A stretch of 64,000 nt of DNA from Stictocephala bisonia (lineage: Eukaryota; Arthropoda; Insecta; Hemiptera; Membracidae): NCBI GenBank assembly GCA_035578905.1, contig JAQJVL010000031.1, positions 3,839,316 to 3,903,315 on the forward strand, written 5' to 3'. Both the position numbers and the translations under genes were made by a program. The notes below the pieces were generated by a model. That model saw nothing but the letters and a program-made list of their open reading frames with translations, was not told the DNA's origin and made no database searches. The number at the start of each line of letters is the position of its first letter. The stretch's first letter is position 1. This document shows positions 37,461-49,029 of the stretch, one piece after another.

Positions 37461-39600
37461 TTTATTTAAAATAACGTAATACAAATTTAAAAAATAACAC
37501 ATAAAATGTAATGCTTAGGCCTACATCATATATTTGTTTTGATGAAGAGACGTCAAGTTACTGTATAATCTGATTCTAGATTATGTTTTAGTAAATAACT
37601 TTTGAATAAACCAGTAATAAGCAGAATTATGTTGTTAAACTTATTAAATAATACTTTTCTCTATGTTTTACAAAAATTTAATATTAAATATAAAGCTTAT
37701 TTGTCAGAAAATATATTTTGCTATCATGTTTCAATACTTTCTTAGCATAAAAGTGATAAATAGGAAATGTTTCCAACTACTAGACAGGAAATTCCATATG
37801 TCGCAATAACGGTTAGTTTATTTTTCATAATATTGTGATATAATTAAAAAAAATAATTATAGATTGTGGATTTAAATAGTATGCTAAACTTATGAACATT
37901 ATAAATAGAATGTGTAAACCTTCAATAATTTAAAAATTTACTTATCAAATCCTTGATACATTACAACAAATAAAAGTAAAGATGTTTTTTATTGTTGATC
38001 ACGAAGATATTCGTGTGTACAATCTCACATATAACAAATTATTTTCTTTGAAATATATTCAATTTATATTATTTATAATGTTCCATTTGATAATTTTAGA
38101 TTTTATAGAGATTTAAAATTTAGTGCAATCACAGTTTTCATGACAGTTTAAATTTAAAATGAAATTTCATATTTAGAAGTTTATCAGGCATATGTCTTCT
38201 TCAAGCACTTATTCATTTTCATTCATTTAGACAAACTATATAATGTATATTATTCCTAATAAAAATAATTCTTATCAATGATAACTTGTTCTAAATTGTT
38301 TAAAAAATAATATAATCTATCGACTCATTCTTGTACAACATGGAAAATACGTCCTAAACATAATTTAGCCTTCAATCATGACTAATATTGGGCTTACGAT
38401 AACAATAAGGAATAATAAAATCACTTACCTTTCTTGCGCTATTATTTAGCATATACTTAATTAACCATCTACGTTTTTAATATTACTTGTGTAGTAAAAA
38501 AAACGCATTAATAATACAAACCCCCAGAAAATGTTTGTTTAAATCTCACTTTCCCATTGAACTTAAGAGAAGTGGAGCAAAAAGACTGTGTTTATTTACA
38601 AATACCTCGTTTTTAACACATAACAGCGGAGAAAAAATTTATTCAACATAAGAGGTATTTTTTACGCAACTTTAAACTTTAGCTAAATCAATGAAGTAAA
38701 ACAAGCATATGTTATTGTTTTTAACGTATTGTTTACAGTGGCACTCTTCATTTTTCACGCCACTAATTCCATAGTAAAATACCAATGTGTATTTAAATAT
38801 ATTTATTCCATTAAACAATTAAATATATTTTTAACGCTCAATGAAAAGAAGTTATACTTCCAATAACCTATTTTTGCATGGAACAGTTATTTTGTTTGCT
38901 TATTTTAAGAAAACTTCTGTGGCCAAAAAATATGATCATTCATAAAAGTGATAATGGTTTTAATATATTAATAAATGAAATACAATTACTTTAGTTGTAT
39001 TACAACTCAGACTTCAAAGTGTAGAAAATAGTGTTATTTTTTATTAGATATTTTATATATATTTAATAATTCATTACTGTCGGACTTTATACAAAGTATT
39101 AACTGCTAAAGTATAAATATTTCTCACAAACATAATTTAAAAATGTGAAAAACTAATTTTTATTTATCAAGTCATATACTTCATTTTCATGTTGAAAAAA
39201 AGTTAATCATATGTTTAGTTTATTACATTATGTTAAAAATATAAAATAAAGAAATAATCTAGATATTATATATGCAAGTCTATAAGGATATTTATAAAAC
39301 GTTTAGATAATTATTTAACTGTGATATTTGTGATGTTTACATATTTGTTAAGGCAACTTATTATTAATACAATGCACATTAAAAGACTCTAATTTGCGAT
39401 TTCGACTTTTCTTCGATGTTTAAACAAATGTTTATGACATATTTTATATGTAAGAGGTACAAATTAATAAAGCTATAAGAATAAAATCATTATTTAAATA
39501 TAAGATTCATTTTTAAAAATTTTAACGTCAAAGGCATTGTAAGTAACGCAATTGTTGTTTAAAAAGAAAAAATGTAAATTATTTGTTAACTATAATGTAC
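37461..39600. other. AT-rich DNA, probable part of the first intron of the minus-strand gene
   Basis: Lies directly downstream (minus strand) of the splice donor at 39622. No acceptor plus open frame in matching phase was recognised. Confidence 0.4.
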
Positions 39601-39622
39601 ACTACTAAAAGACAAAATCTAC

Positions 39623-39698
39623 CTTGATTAATAGCCGAAGATAAAGGCATCGAGAGTAGAAAACAGGCTGTCAAAATAAATCCTGTTAGAATGGTCAT
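39623..39698 (-). CDS. First coding exon: signal peptide of an unidentified secreted or membrane protein
   Basis: The ATG at 39698-39696 starts a 25-codon frame that ends in phase 1 at CAAG|GTAGAT, a usable splice donor (GT at 39622-39621). The peptide begins MTILTGFILTACFLLSMPLS and ends SAINQ. It has a short polar start, a hydrophobic core of about 15 residues, and small residues SSA ahead of a likely signal peptidase cut. The product would enter the secretory pathway; the mature protein is encoded elsewhere, so its function cannot be named. The start is favoured because it follows a well-formed promoter by 95 bases and is the first ATG not closed at once. The preceding ATG (39717) gives only ATG-ACT-TGA. 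The later exons must lie at lower coordinates or beyond the window. Confidence 0.7.
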
Positions 39699-39793
39699 CC
39701 TGAACACTTCAAGTCATGTCCGTTCGCGAAACCTCGTCACCACGGAACACGCTTGTACTCACGACCTTCTCTCGTGGCGGCTGAAACCACACT
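39699..39793 (-). other. 5' untranslated leader with minimal upstream ORF
   Basis: From the predicted start site 39793 to the ATG. It is CpG-rich against an AT-rich background. It contains the three-codon upstream ORF ATG-ACT-TGA at 39717-39709, out of frame with the main ATG, which could lower translation of the main frame. Confidence 0.55.
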
Positions 39794-39870
39794 GAGCCTG
39801 CGGAGGTAAGGGAATGCGCAGACGGTTGCGCAGTATACATCTAAGTAGCAACCGGCGATCGCAACAATGC
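39761..39870 (-). promoter_or_regulatory. Core promoter: initiator plus DPE, CpG-rich
   Basis: The initiator TCAGT lies at 39795-39791 on the minus strand; taking its A (39793) as +1, GGTCGT occupies +28 to +33 (39766-39761), a full match to the arthropod DPE consensus RGWYV(T) at its required distance. No TATA box is seen at the usual place, as expected for a DPE promoter. Upstream, 39796-39870 has several CpG-rich words (GCGCAACCG, GCGCATTCC, GATCGCCGG) that stand out from the surrounding AT-rich DNA. Confidence 0.7.
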
Positions 39871-41461
39871 TTCTTTTTGTTAGTAGTAATATTGTATTTT
39901 TGTTCTTTTAAACTTGTCATCAATAGCTTATGAGTATCACTACTAAATTAATAAAAAAAACTAATGATTGTTTATTCGAGAGGCAACGAACATTGTATTA
40001 TATATTTTGATTACTATTGATCTTTTTTCCCAATTACTATTTTTGAAAAACTATAATTCGAGGTTATATTATACCTAATAGTCACAAAAAAATAAAACTG
40101 CAGTTAAATATAATAGAAAGAACTTTAAACAATTATTTTATATTAAATTATATATAAACAATTAACTAACTCTGTCTGAAAGGTTAAATGAAAAATTGTA
40201 TCTTAATAATTCAACATAGTTTACGGAAATTATTGCAATAATTAGTAAAATAAATTATATTTTTTTAAATAACGATTTTAATAAAAGCTCTACAATCATA
40301 CTAATGTGAATAAGAGAAATAAATAAATAAAAATAAAAATGATTTCAAATCAAAAATATAAATTTCCTCGAGGTATTATTACGTTAAACCTACATTTGTG
40401 CTTCAAGTCATGTGATTGATTTTGAAATTAAAACGTGACATTATATTTACATTAGTTTGATGTACTACAGACTACAGAATCAGGTGTCTTATTCGATGCC
40501 TATTTTTGAGACCAAAGCTGAGTTTAAATACTTTAACAGTCCCTATTTGCAGTTTTATTTCATAATAAGTTATATTAATTTTCTTTATAAAGTTTTATTA
40601 AAAAGTCAAAGTGATTTATAATGAATAAATACTATGGAGTTATGGTAGATAAATAATAATATTCCAGCTAAGTTAAAACTAATTTTGGATTGACAAGATT
40701 ATCAGAGACATGTAAATGTATATTTTTAAATTTTTAAAAGTATATATAGGAATTTAAAACACCTAAATAAGTACAATTTATATTGTCTGTGGAATCAGCA
40801 ACCTTCTTTCAGATACAATTCTTGGCTGATAGTGAGTCTACGGATGTGAGCAGTATCGCCAAAGTAGTGTCATTTAGATAACGCGAGTCGTTGCTTGCCA
40901 TCTTTATTGCTTGTCATTTCTGGCTCCTACAATTTAGACTAATACTTGAAGTGTTCTTCAAAATATGTAGATTTTGACATACTAAAACTACATGGTATTA
41001 TAGTTTACATGCTATGACAGATTTCTTATCCTTAAATATATTTTATGAACATATCTCTACAAACCTCATACAATACTAAAAATGTGTCTATTTTAGAGTG
41101 TAATAAGAAATAAGGTGATTTCATACCTTCATTTTCTCATATACAAGCCTTGGAAGAAATATTTTCTTGAAACATACGTAGTTACATTACGAAAGACACA
41201 AAATCAATAGTTACAATGTGTATATAACAAATGTATATATGAGTATTAGGTTTAAACTGTAAATAGTTTTTTTATGTAAAGCATATTATTTAAAAAAATT
41301 AAGTAATATCCAGTATAATTTATGATAAATTTTATGTCCAAATTTAAATGTATCTTATGTATATAGACAATGTTTTAGATAAAAATTTATTTAAAGATAT
41401 TTTTACATAATGCATGTAATTAAAAATGAAAATCATTAAAAGTACACTATTTTTGAAAACA

Positions 41462-41492
<31 letters not shown>

Positions 41493-42084
41493 TAATTAAA
41501 ATGAAAATTGTATAGTTTATAAGCAAATATGTATAATTAAGAGATCAAAATAGGATTTCATGATACAAGTAAGTGTTAAAAACTTTACATAATCTTACAC
41601 CATATTTCATTCTTTTTCTAGATTTATTTATAGCACAATATGACGTTTTGTAAACAACAATTTGTTGTCAAACACAAATAAAGATTTATTATTATTATTA
41701 TTCTCGGCAACATATTTACTTCGTAGTTACTCATAGTTACGACCTTAAGTTATTGAAATTACACATACTTCCAAGCAATTACCAGTTTTTCTATGTCAAT
41801 CAAGATACTAAAGAAATTAATAAATTACCCTATATACATTTTTATACTAAACTAATAACTAGTTGTCACTCTTAGGACATCTTCAATTTATCAAAATATT
41901 GGGAACCTGCATGAAATGAACAATTATGAAAAAAAAACATATAATTATTTAAATGGGTGGATAGTTTTAATTTTACTTCCGATTAGTATGTTTTTAAATG
42001 TATCTTATTTTTTCACCTATATATGATTTTTGAGTTTATTTTGTGATATTAATATGTTCTGTTGTCCATATTAACTAATTATAA
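39871..42084. other. AT-rich upstream DNA with one dispersed repeat
   Basis: Upstream of the minus-strand promoter. Holds the repeat at 40820-40965 and a short (TA)n near 41461-41495; otherwise nothing seen. Confidence 0.5.
40820..40965. repeat. Dispersed repeat (pair with 58885-59010)
   Basis: GTGTCATTTAGATAACGCGA, GTCGTTGCTTGCCA and TGTCATTTCTGGCTCCTACA recur with few changes at 58885-59010 in the same orientation. The family is unidentified. Confidence 0.75.
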
Positions 42085-42799
<715 letters not shown>

Positions 42800-43304
42800 T
42801 ATTTTCTTTTAAATACGTTGTTTATACTTTCTTTTTAAATTCAAAAATCGTAACATTTACAATAATATTTTTTAACTGTGAGGTGACTGAGGAATATGTT
42901 CATTAAAGTTTAACTTAATTGATGTTGAGGTTTTGTTCGTAACGGCTTGTATTTTGTCTTTAAAACATTGAATTTTATGCTCTTTTAGTTTATCCTATCT
43001 AGAAAGAATTGCATTAATAAATAGTGAACTAATTTATGCATTTAAAGAAACAAAATATATTCAATTTGTAATAGTTAATACATTGCTTTTGTTTAGTTGT
43101 TTATTAAACTATATACATATAATATTTTATAAATAATTACTATACGCATTTCATACTTCCCTTTTTTTTAAATATATAACGATAGTACTGTTTATGTCGT
43201 TAGCCTATTTTTTACTTTTAGATCTTTATAAAATTAAATTATTCTCCTATTATTGTCTGTTTGTTTGATTTGATATTGTCCCTTCCCAGTAATTCCCTCA
43301 TTAT

Positions 43305-43348
43305 CTGGGATATCCATAGTGTGTGTGTGTTTACTATGGATATCCCAG
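43305..43348. repeat. Perfect hairpin, 16-bp arms around GT repeat
   Basis: CTGGGATATCCATAGT (43305-43320), a 12-base loop GTGTGTGTGTTT, and the exact inverse arm (43333-43348), just before the 36-bp array. Confidence 0.9.
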
Positions 43349-43368
43349 TAAACAACTTAAGGGAAAGT

Positions 43369-43680
43369 CAATAACACTGTACGTATATGGGTGAGCGTGT
43401 AGGTCAATAACACTGTACGTGTATGGGTGGGTGGGTGGGTCAATAACACTCTACGTGTATGGGTGGGTGGGTGGGTCAATAACTCTGTACGTATATGGGT
43501 GAGCGTGTAGGTCAATAACACTGTACGTGTATGGATGGGTGGGTGGGTCAATAACACTCTACGTGTATGGGTGGGCGGGTGGTTCAATAACACTCTACGT
43601 GTATGGGTGGGTGGGTGGATCAATAACACTGTACGTATATGGGTGAGTGTGTAGGTAAATAACACTGTACGTGTGTGGGT
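43369..43680 (-). repeat. 36-bp minisatellite, 8-9 units, G-rich on plus strand
   Basis: Units read GTCAATAACACTGTACGTGT then ATGGGTGGGTGGGTGG on the plus strand, the inverse of the 2053 and 61840 arrays. Two unit types alternate: one with GGGTGAGCGTGTAG and one with four G3 runs. GGGTGGGTGGGTGGGT occurs intact at 43425-43440 and 43461-43476. The minus-strand open frame is repeat read-through. Confidence 0.93.
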
Positions 43681-44122
43681 GTATTGCTCTGCTGCTGAAA
43701 ATACGATTACTTCTGTAGTTTCTAAACCTATCTTGGGTGTGAACCTTGTTTGGTTACCATTTAATACTTTTGTATAAGGTCTTTATTAGTTATGCGAAGT
43801 TATTTAAAATCCGCTTAAATTAATTTTAAGCAACTGGAGTTTATCCACAATTTGCTCAATATTGTTGTAGTTTATTTAGTTATATTATAGTAATGCATCC
43901 ACAGTAAATGTCCAAAGTATGACAGTCTAGTAATAGATTTTATAATTTACATCAACGAACGTAAATAAAAACATCAAAATGTTTTTTACTACACCATGAC
44001 ACATTTAAAAATAAAACAAATATGATATTATAAATAAACTAATATAAGAGCTGTTATGTCTACAAAACATAAATTAATGAATAAGTAAATTATGTAAATT
44101 GTATTTCCACCAACATAATTCA

Positions 44123-44235
44123 ACGTCAAGAAGAAGAATAAATGACAGGAGGATGTCGACGCAAGGAACCATGTAATAGAGAAGTGGGTGGCTGGGAAAT
44201 GTTTGAGAGGAAACTGCTGATCGGGAAAATCTTCA
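44123..44235. repeat. Dispersed repeat fragment (pair with 6285-6400)
   Basis: CCATGTAATAGAGAAGTGGGTGG and AAACTGCTGATCGGGAAAAT match the corresponding parts of 6285-6400. Confidence 0.5.
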
Positions 44236-44802
44236 TAGTGGACGTTATTCTTTCAAGAATCAAAGAATAAAAATACTTTTTGTTGGTTCAACTTTGCAGC
44301 AGTCTTTATATAAACGTCTATAGTTTTTGTATCTCGCTTTTCTGAATGACATCACATTCAATTGCTCAAGTTTTTTCAATGTAAAATCAAAATTAAGCTT
44401 TATATATTTTCAATAACATCTAAAATTCAAATATCTTTAATGCCATAAAAAAATAATTTCACTAGAAATTGTCATTGCAAACATTTTTAAAACTAAACAT
44501 ATTTTTTATCAAAATAATTCTTAATACTATATAAACTATTTTTAAGTAACAATATTTTTACATTTAAATTTGAAGGTAAATTTACAATCTTGTTTAAAAG
44601 TGATCAGAAGGCTATTGAAGTTTTTGATACAACTATATAGTGGGTGGTTTTTGATAAAATTTTATGTCTTTAGTGGTACGTTATAACTGTGCTTGTTTCT
44701 GGTTTTTCTATTTGAAGGCGGAAAAAAAACATGTATGTCCGAGTTGTGAATCTCATAACCATGTTGACCTTTTGTACAACAGGGATACGCAGTACTGTAT
44801 TT

Positions 44803-44845
44803 AGTATTGACCCACCCACCCAACCATACATGTACAGTGGTATTG
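44803..44845 (+). repeat. Solitary 36-bp-family unit
   Basis: GTATTGACCCACCCACCCAA followed by CCATACATGTACAGTGGTATTG: one unit of the family that forms arrays at 2053, 43369 and 61840. Confidence 0.75.
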
Positions 44846-47149
44846 AGTTTTTTTTTATAAAATTAAATTATAAACTTATTTCTTATTTTTTTATAAAATT
44901 AATTATTCAAAGATGTAAATGGATAGAAAGGTAAGCAGATGAAAGGGCCCTAAATAGGGAATGCATAATTATTTTTTGTTGATTCATGCAATTATCCTTA
45001 CAGCTCTTTTTTTAAGGATAAAAAATTCTTCGTATATGAATTCCCATATCCCCAATTAAAAACTGCATACGAGAGAAATCAATACATGAGGTCGTAATAT
45101 GCTGAAAGAAGAATTTCGGTACTGGAGAAGGATGACGTACGTCTTAATACAAAAACTCCTGACGAAAAACTGTCAGCGACGAATTCAATGTGAGAGTGAT
45201 ATTCTTAATGTATACACTATTAAACTATAATATAAGTTTTAAAGAAGGAAATTTTAAATAATCAAACAATTAATTGAGATAAACTCCAAAATAAAATAAA
45301 AATTAGGATTACTGATGTAAAAAAATTACATTTTGGAAAAAAATACTTTTAAAATGAGTAAAAACTTTTATTTCGTTTCCTTTGACTACATTTCCTTGGT
45401 GATTGTTGATTTGTTTATTTATTTTTATTTTGTTTGTTAGTTACTTTAAGATTACTCATATATTAAATATATTTCATTATGATAAAATTAGTTGATATCT
45501 CAAATAGTTATATGCTAGAAAGATTTTAAAAAACTGCAATTTAATATGAATTTAAGAAATAATAAATGATTTAATATGAATTTAAGAAATAATAAATGAT
45601 TTGAAAGAAAAGTTCTTAACGACCTTCACGTGGTTATATTATTTTTAAAATGATCATAGAATTATATGAACAACTTTTTAAAGGGTGTTCACTTTATAAA
45701 TAAAATCACAAACCATAAAAGTTTTATTCAATAAAAATAACTGTTACTCGATTATTTAAAAAATAAGCCGTGATATCTATAGCCTAAAGATTTTGTAAGT
45801 TGCTATAATTAGTTTAGTACCGCTACGTTTTAGATTTTGCTGCACGTGAGAAGTCAAAAATCCTCTTTTAACTTTCTTTAAATATTACAAAGTTTAGTTA
45901 GGAATTATCAAATTAGATCGCAATAGAAAAATGAAAACATTTGGAACCCTTGATCTAAAATGTTCCTTTTATGGATATGGCATTGTTTATTTTAATGTTG
46001 TAATAGTTCAAGTAATTTAGATCAAATTCATAGTAGGTGATTTTAGCTTCATATCGTTGCATACACTGTATAATATTTTTTAATATTAATTACAGTAATT
46101 ATATTGTTAGCCATTATTTCAGATATTTTATATTTCTTATTTTAGAAATATTTATATAACCGCTATTTTAAAATGTTAATCCTTTTGAATTGTCTGTAGT
46201 GGTTTGTTTCCTTCCTTAACCATCATTTTTGAGTCGTGTATAGATTAACTTGTGCTTAATTGTACAAATATCTACTGACTCCTCATTGGCCGTCCCGCAT
46301 CGGAGGTACACGTTTAGTAAGAACTCAGAAATATCTAAATACTACTAAAATTATCTACACCCTATACGGATATTAATAATATGAAATGTCAGAAATGTGA
46401 TCATTTAAATAAGTATTAAAAGTCGAAGTATTCTAATAGTTCATTTTTTATAGTTACAATAAATATTTTTACTATTATATCGTACAACAACAAAAAATAA
46501 AAAAAAAAACTACTTCTTGCTTAGGATACAAACAACCCAAATTTTAGGTTCTCCTCTACTTATACTTTGTATATAAAAAAAACCATAAGTATAAAAAACC
46601 AATAATGTTCATAATGGTCAATAACATTTTTTAAAACTCTAATACAATACAAATTTTATAATTATATTCTTATTAAAAATAACATACAAGTATATTGTGC
46701 CGGTGTTCTTGAATAGCTATATAATTCATGTTTGTACCTTTACCTCGTCATATGGTATTTTACTTGGCCAAACCATATTATAAATTAACATTTTAATATA
46801 ATTAACGAAGAATAATAGTGGTACGGAATTGGATTATTTTTATATTTTTCTTCTTATTAACTCTGAAAAATGTTTAATGTCCATAAAGGTTTTTCATTTC
46901 CTTCAAAAACTTGTTTAAAAATAAGTTTGAAACCCAACTTATATATCATATTTCCCCCCTCCCCAAGTAACCTAGTAATAAATTAAAGCTTCACAACTCA
47001 TATTTGTGAAGCTATATTTATAAGGTATGAATAAATTACTCATATTGTATTTAGATAAACAAATATTATTTAAAGTAACCTTATAAATATAGTGTCTAAA
47101 AATAATGCCTGTATACTATATTTGTATTATTGGTTTATTTTTCTAACAA
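44846..47149. other. AT-rich DNA with small duplications
   Basis: A 30-bp exact tandem duplication lies at 45541-45600 (TTAATATGAATTTAAGAAAT...). Two nested inverted repeats are at 46987-47013 and 47013-47091. No gene seen. Confidence 0.5.
46987..47091. repeat. Pair of adjacent inverted repeats
   Basis: AGCTTCACAA and its inverse TTGTGAAGCT (46987-46996, 47004-47013) form a tight hairpin. Directly next to it TATATTTATAAGGT (47013-47026) has its inverse at 47078-47091. Confidence 0.7.
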
Positions 47150-47330
47150 GATCATTATATCATCACCCTTATTATATTCTTCTGGGTTGTCTATTCTTGC
47201 TAATTTGCTGTTTTTCTTCCCAGTATTCCATCATTTTCTGTGAGCTCCGTTGTTGCACTGCTTCTGTAAACACCCATATTGCTGCAGTTCCTGTATCTAT
47301 CTTGGATATAAATATTATTATATTGTCTTT
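47150..47330. repeat. Dispersed repeat, family Z, without array
   Basis: TTCTTCCCAGTATTCCATCATTTTCTG and GCTGCAGTTCCTGTATCTATCTTGG correspond to the two flanks of the array-bearing copy at 43205-43800. Confidence 0.4.
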
Positions 47331-47455
47331 AGTGCTTTTTTTTTATTTATTTTTTATTTTTATAAAATAATCGTTAGTGAAATGAAGTGCTTTATTTAAA
47401 TAAAATGTGTTTCGATTGGGTTTATTAAGTTGAATAATCAACCTTTTCATTTATT

Positions 47456-47640
47456 TTATAATAAGCAAATAATATTTAAAGCATAAATAAAAAAATACGT
47501 CTGGGTCTCGCTTGATAAAACTCTAAAGGGGAATATCCAATTCACTTTATCGTCTTCCCTTTCCGGTCCAGACGGCTTCATTACTATCATTTCCGGGACA
47601 CTATGATATTTGCATAACCAAAGGCATCTGCAAATAAAAC
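47456..47640 (-). other. Possible 3'-terminal exon on minus strand
   Basis: On the minus strand a strong acceptor (GCTTGTTTTATTTGCAG, ending about 47634) opens a GC-richer stretch with a frame of about 58 codons (SVPEMIVMKPSGPEREDDKV in the middle) ending with TAA at 47458-47456. Several AATAAA signals follow within 100 bases downstream on the same strand. The alternative phase AFGYANIIVSRK then stop is also compatible. I do not recognise the protein, and a transposon fragment is an alternative. Confidence 0.3.
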
Positions 47641-48634
47641 AAGCATTACTCACAGCACTCTAAAACACTTATATTCAGCAACAATATCCCCTAATGTTTA
47701 TTTTGTATTCTTTTAATTTGGTTTTCAGTATAAATTATAAATAAATAATATATTGTTTATAGTATATTAAACTATTTTTTAAGGATACTTCATAACTATT
47801 ATGTTAACAAGGAATATATTTTTAACAGCTATCCTGACTCCCGACCATAATAAATAAAAACAATTAGAAGGCTGAAAGCCTTATTTTATTGTTTAAATTG
47901 ATAAAAAACCTATTATTGTACAAAATATAGCTTTTAAAATATTCACAACACTCATTGAAATTGATTGTTTATTTCCATTTATTTTTAATTAACACAATTT
48001 TAATTTAATCATGGAGTATACGATTTATGGAAATGATATTTTTAATTAAAGTTATATAGGGTACATATTATAAGACAAAACCAATTAACTATCAAATTCT
48101 GTTGATGATTAAATATCTTGATAAAGTGTTAACAAAGATTATGCTGTAGTTGTGACATTATATTCTTCCTTAAAGAATGTAACTGCTATATATGTTATGA
48201 AACAATAGTATCATCATAAAATACAACTATGGTATATGTAACCATATACATGAAATTATCTTTAAATTAGCATTTTTACTATTTACTTTGAATTTCATTT
48301 CAAAGTATTATGCTACAGTTTTTCATTTGTAATAATCTAGTTTTGTATAAATGTTTTATTATTCAATTCATGTTTTTAAAAGTCTCATTTATTGTTATGT
48401 ACAATGTTTAAAGTCTATTACTTTATTCATCATTCCACAATGACTTTCGACAATTTTAGGAACTCATTGATATAACCTTTAAAAAATTATGTTTATTGGC
48501 AAATATTTATAATAATGTATTTGATTGACTCACACGTTTATACAATACATCTTGATACAAATTACCAACATGTGAACATTACCAAACAACACTTACATTT
48601 ACGTATCCATGGTCCATTTTACCTGGTATAAAGG

Positions 48635-48730
48635 ATGACAAGTCAAAGACAAGCTGGTGCCAATGTTGACCCTAAGGTGACAAGGTGGCCGGACACAACT
48701 CGGTTATGTGTACCTAGAGGCCGGGGTATG
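48635..48730. other. GC-rich island, coding status unclear
   Basis: An isolated GC-rich patch. On the plus strand ATG at 48635 opens MTSQRQAGANVDPKVTRWPD and reaches a donor-like GGGGTATGTT near 48725. On the minus strand another frame reads VNIGTSLSLTCHPLYQVKWT, faintly like an immunoglobulin-fold strand pair. Both cannot be right and neither has a second splice site of quality, so no gene is called. Confidence 0.2.
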
Positions 48731-48868
48731 TTACACTTTATCTTCAGTCTTTACCCAGCGTCGTTCTATCAAAGAGTTTTCTGTACATTTAAGTATTTTA
48801 TACTTATGTCACTTTATAAATAACACATACACTCATCCGTAACTTGTTTGTTAAATAATGAAAACTCA

Positions 48869-49026
48869 TTTTTTTCTTTTTTTTTACTGGCCAGTTCACA
48901 TGACCTTGTCAGCCTGTGCGTGAACTTTATTCAACGTATGAAGTACCGACCGTTGGCTCAGTGGGGATTCGAATCTTAGACTTGCTCTCCGCAGTCCAAA
49001 GCCTTCACCACTGAGCCACCAAGCGG
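48869..49026 (-). mobile_element. tRNA-derived SINE (family S1), second copy
   Basis: On the minus strand: A box TGGCTCAGTGG (49018-49008), B box GATTCGAATCC (one change from GGTTCGAATCC), body CAACGGTCGGTACTTCATAC, then GCACAGGCTGAC and an A-rich tail (48885-48869). It matches 32129-32294 along its whole length with moderate divergence. Confidence 0.85.
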
Positions 49027-49029
49027 TAA

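Larger units (their letters stand above)
43205..43800. repeat. Dispersed repeat (family Z) with internal 36-bp array
   Basis: The left flank (TTGTCCCTTCCCAGTAATTCCCTCATTATCTG) and right flank (CTGCTGAAAATACG ... CCTATCTTGGGTGTGAACC) correspond to adjacent sequences at 47150-47330 and, more weakly, at 49640-49800, where there is no array. The match is looser than for the 30-bp and 44-bp cases. Confidence 0.45.

Noticed and set aside
34609..39698. Joining the 34609-34746 island to the signal-peptide exon as exon 2
   Set aside because: The phase-1 exon end combined with the visible acceptor reaches a stop after a few codons.
48635..48823. Immunoglobulin-like strand pair on the minus strand or a first exon on the plus strand
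   Set aside because: Both readings occupy the same bases, splice sites are one-sided, and similarity is limited to a few residues.
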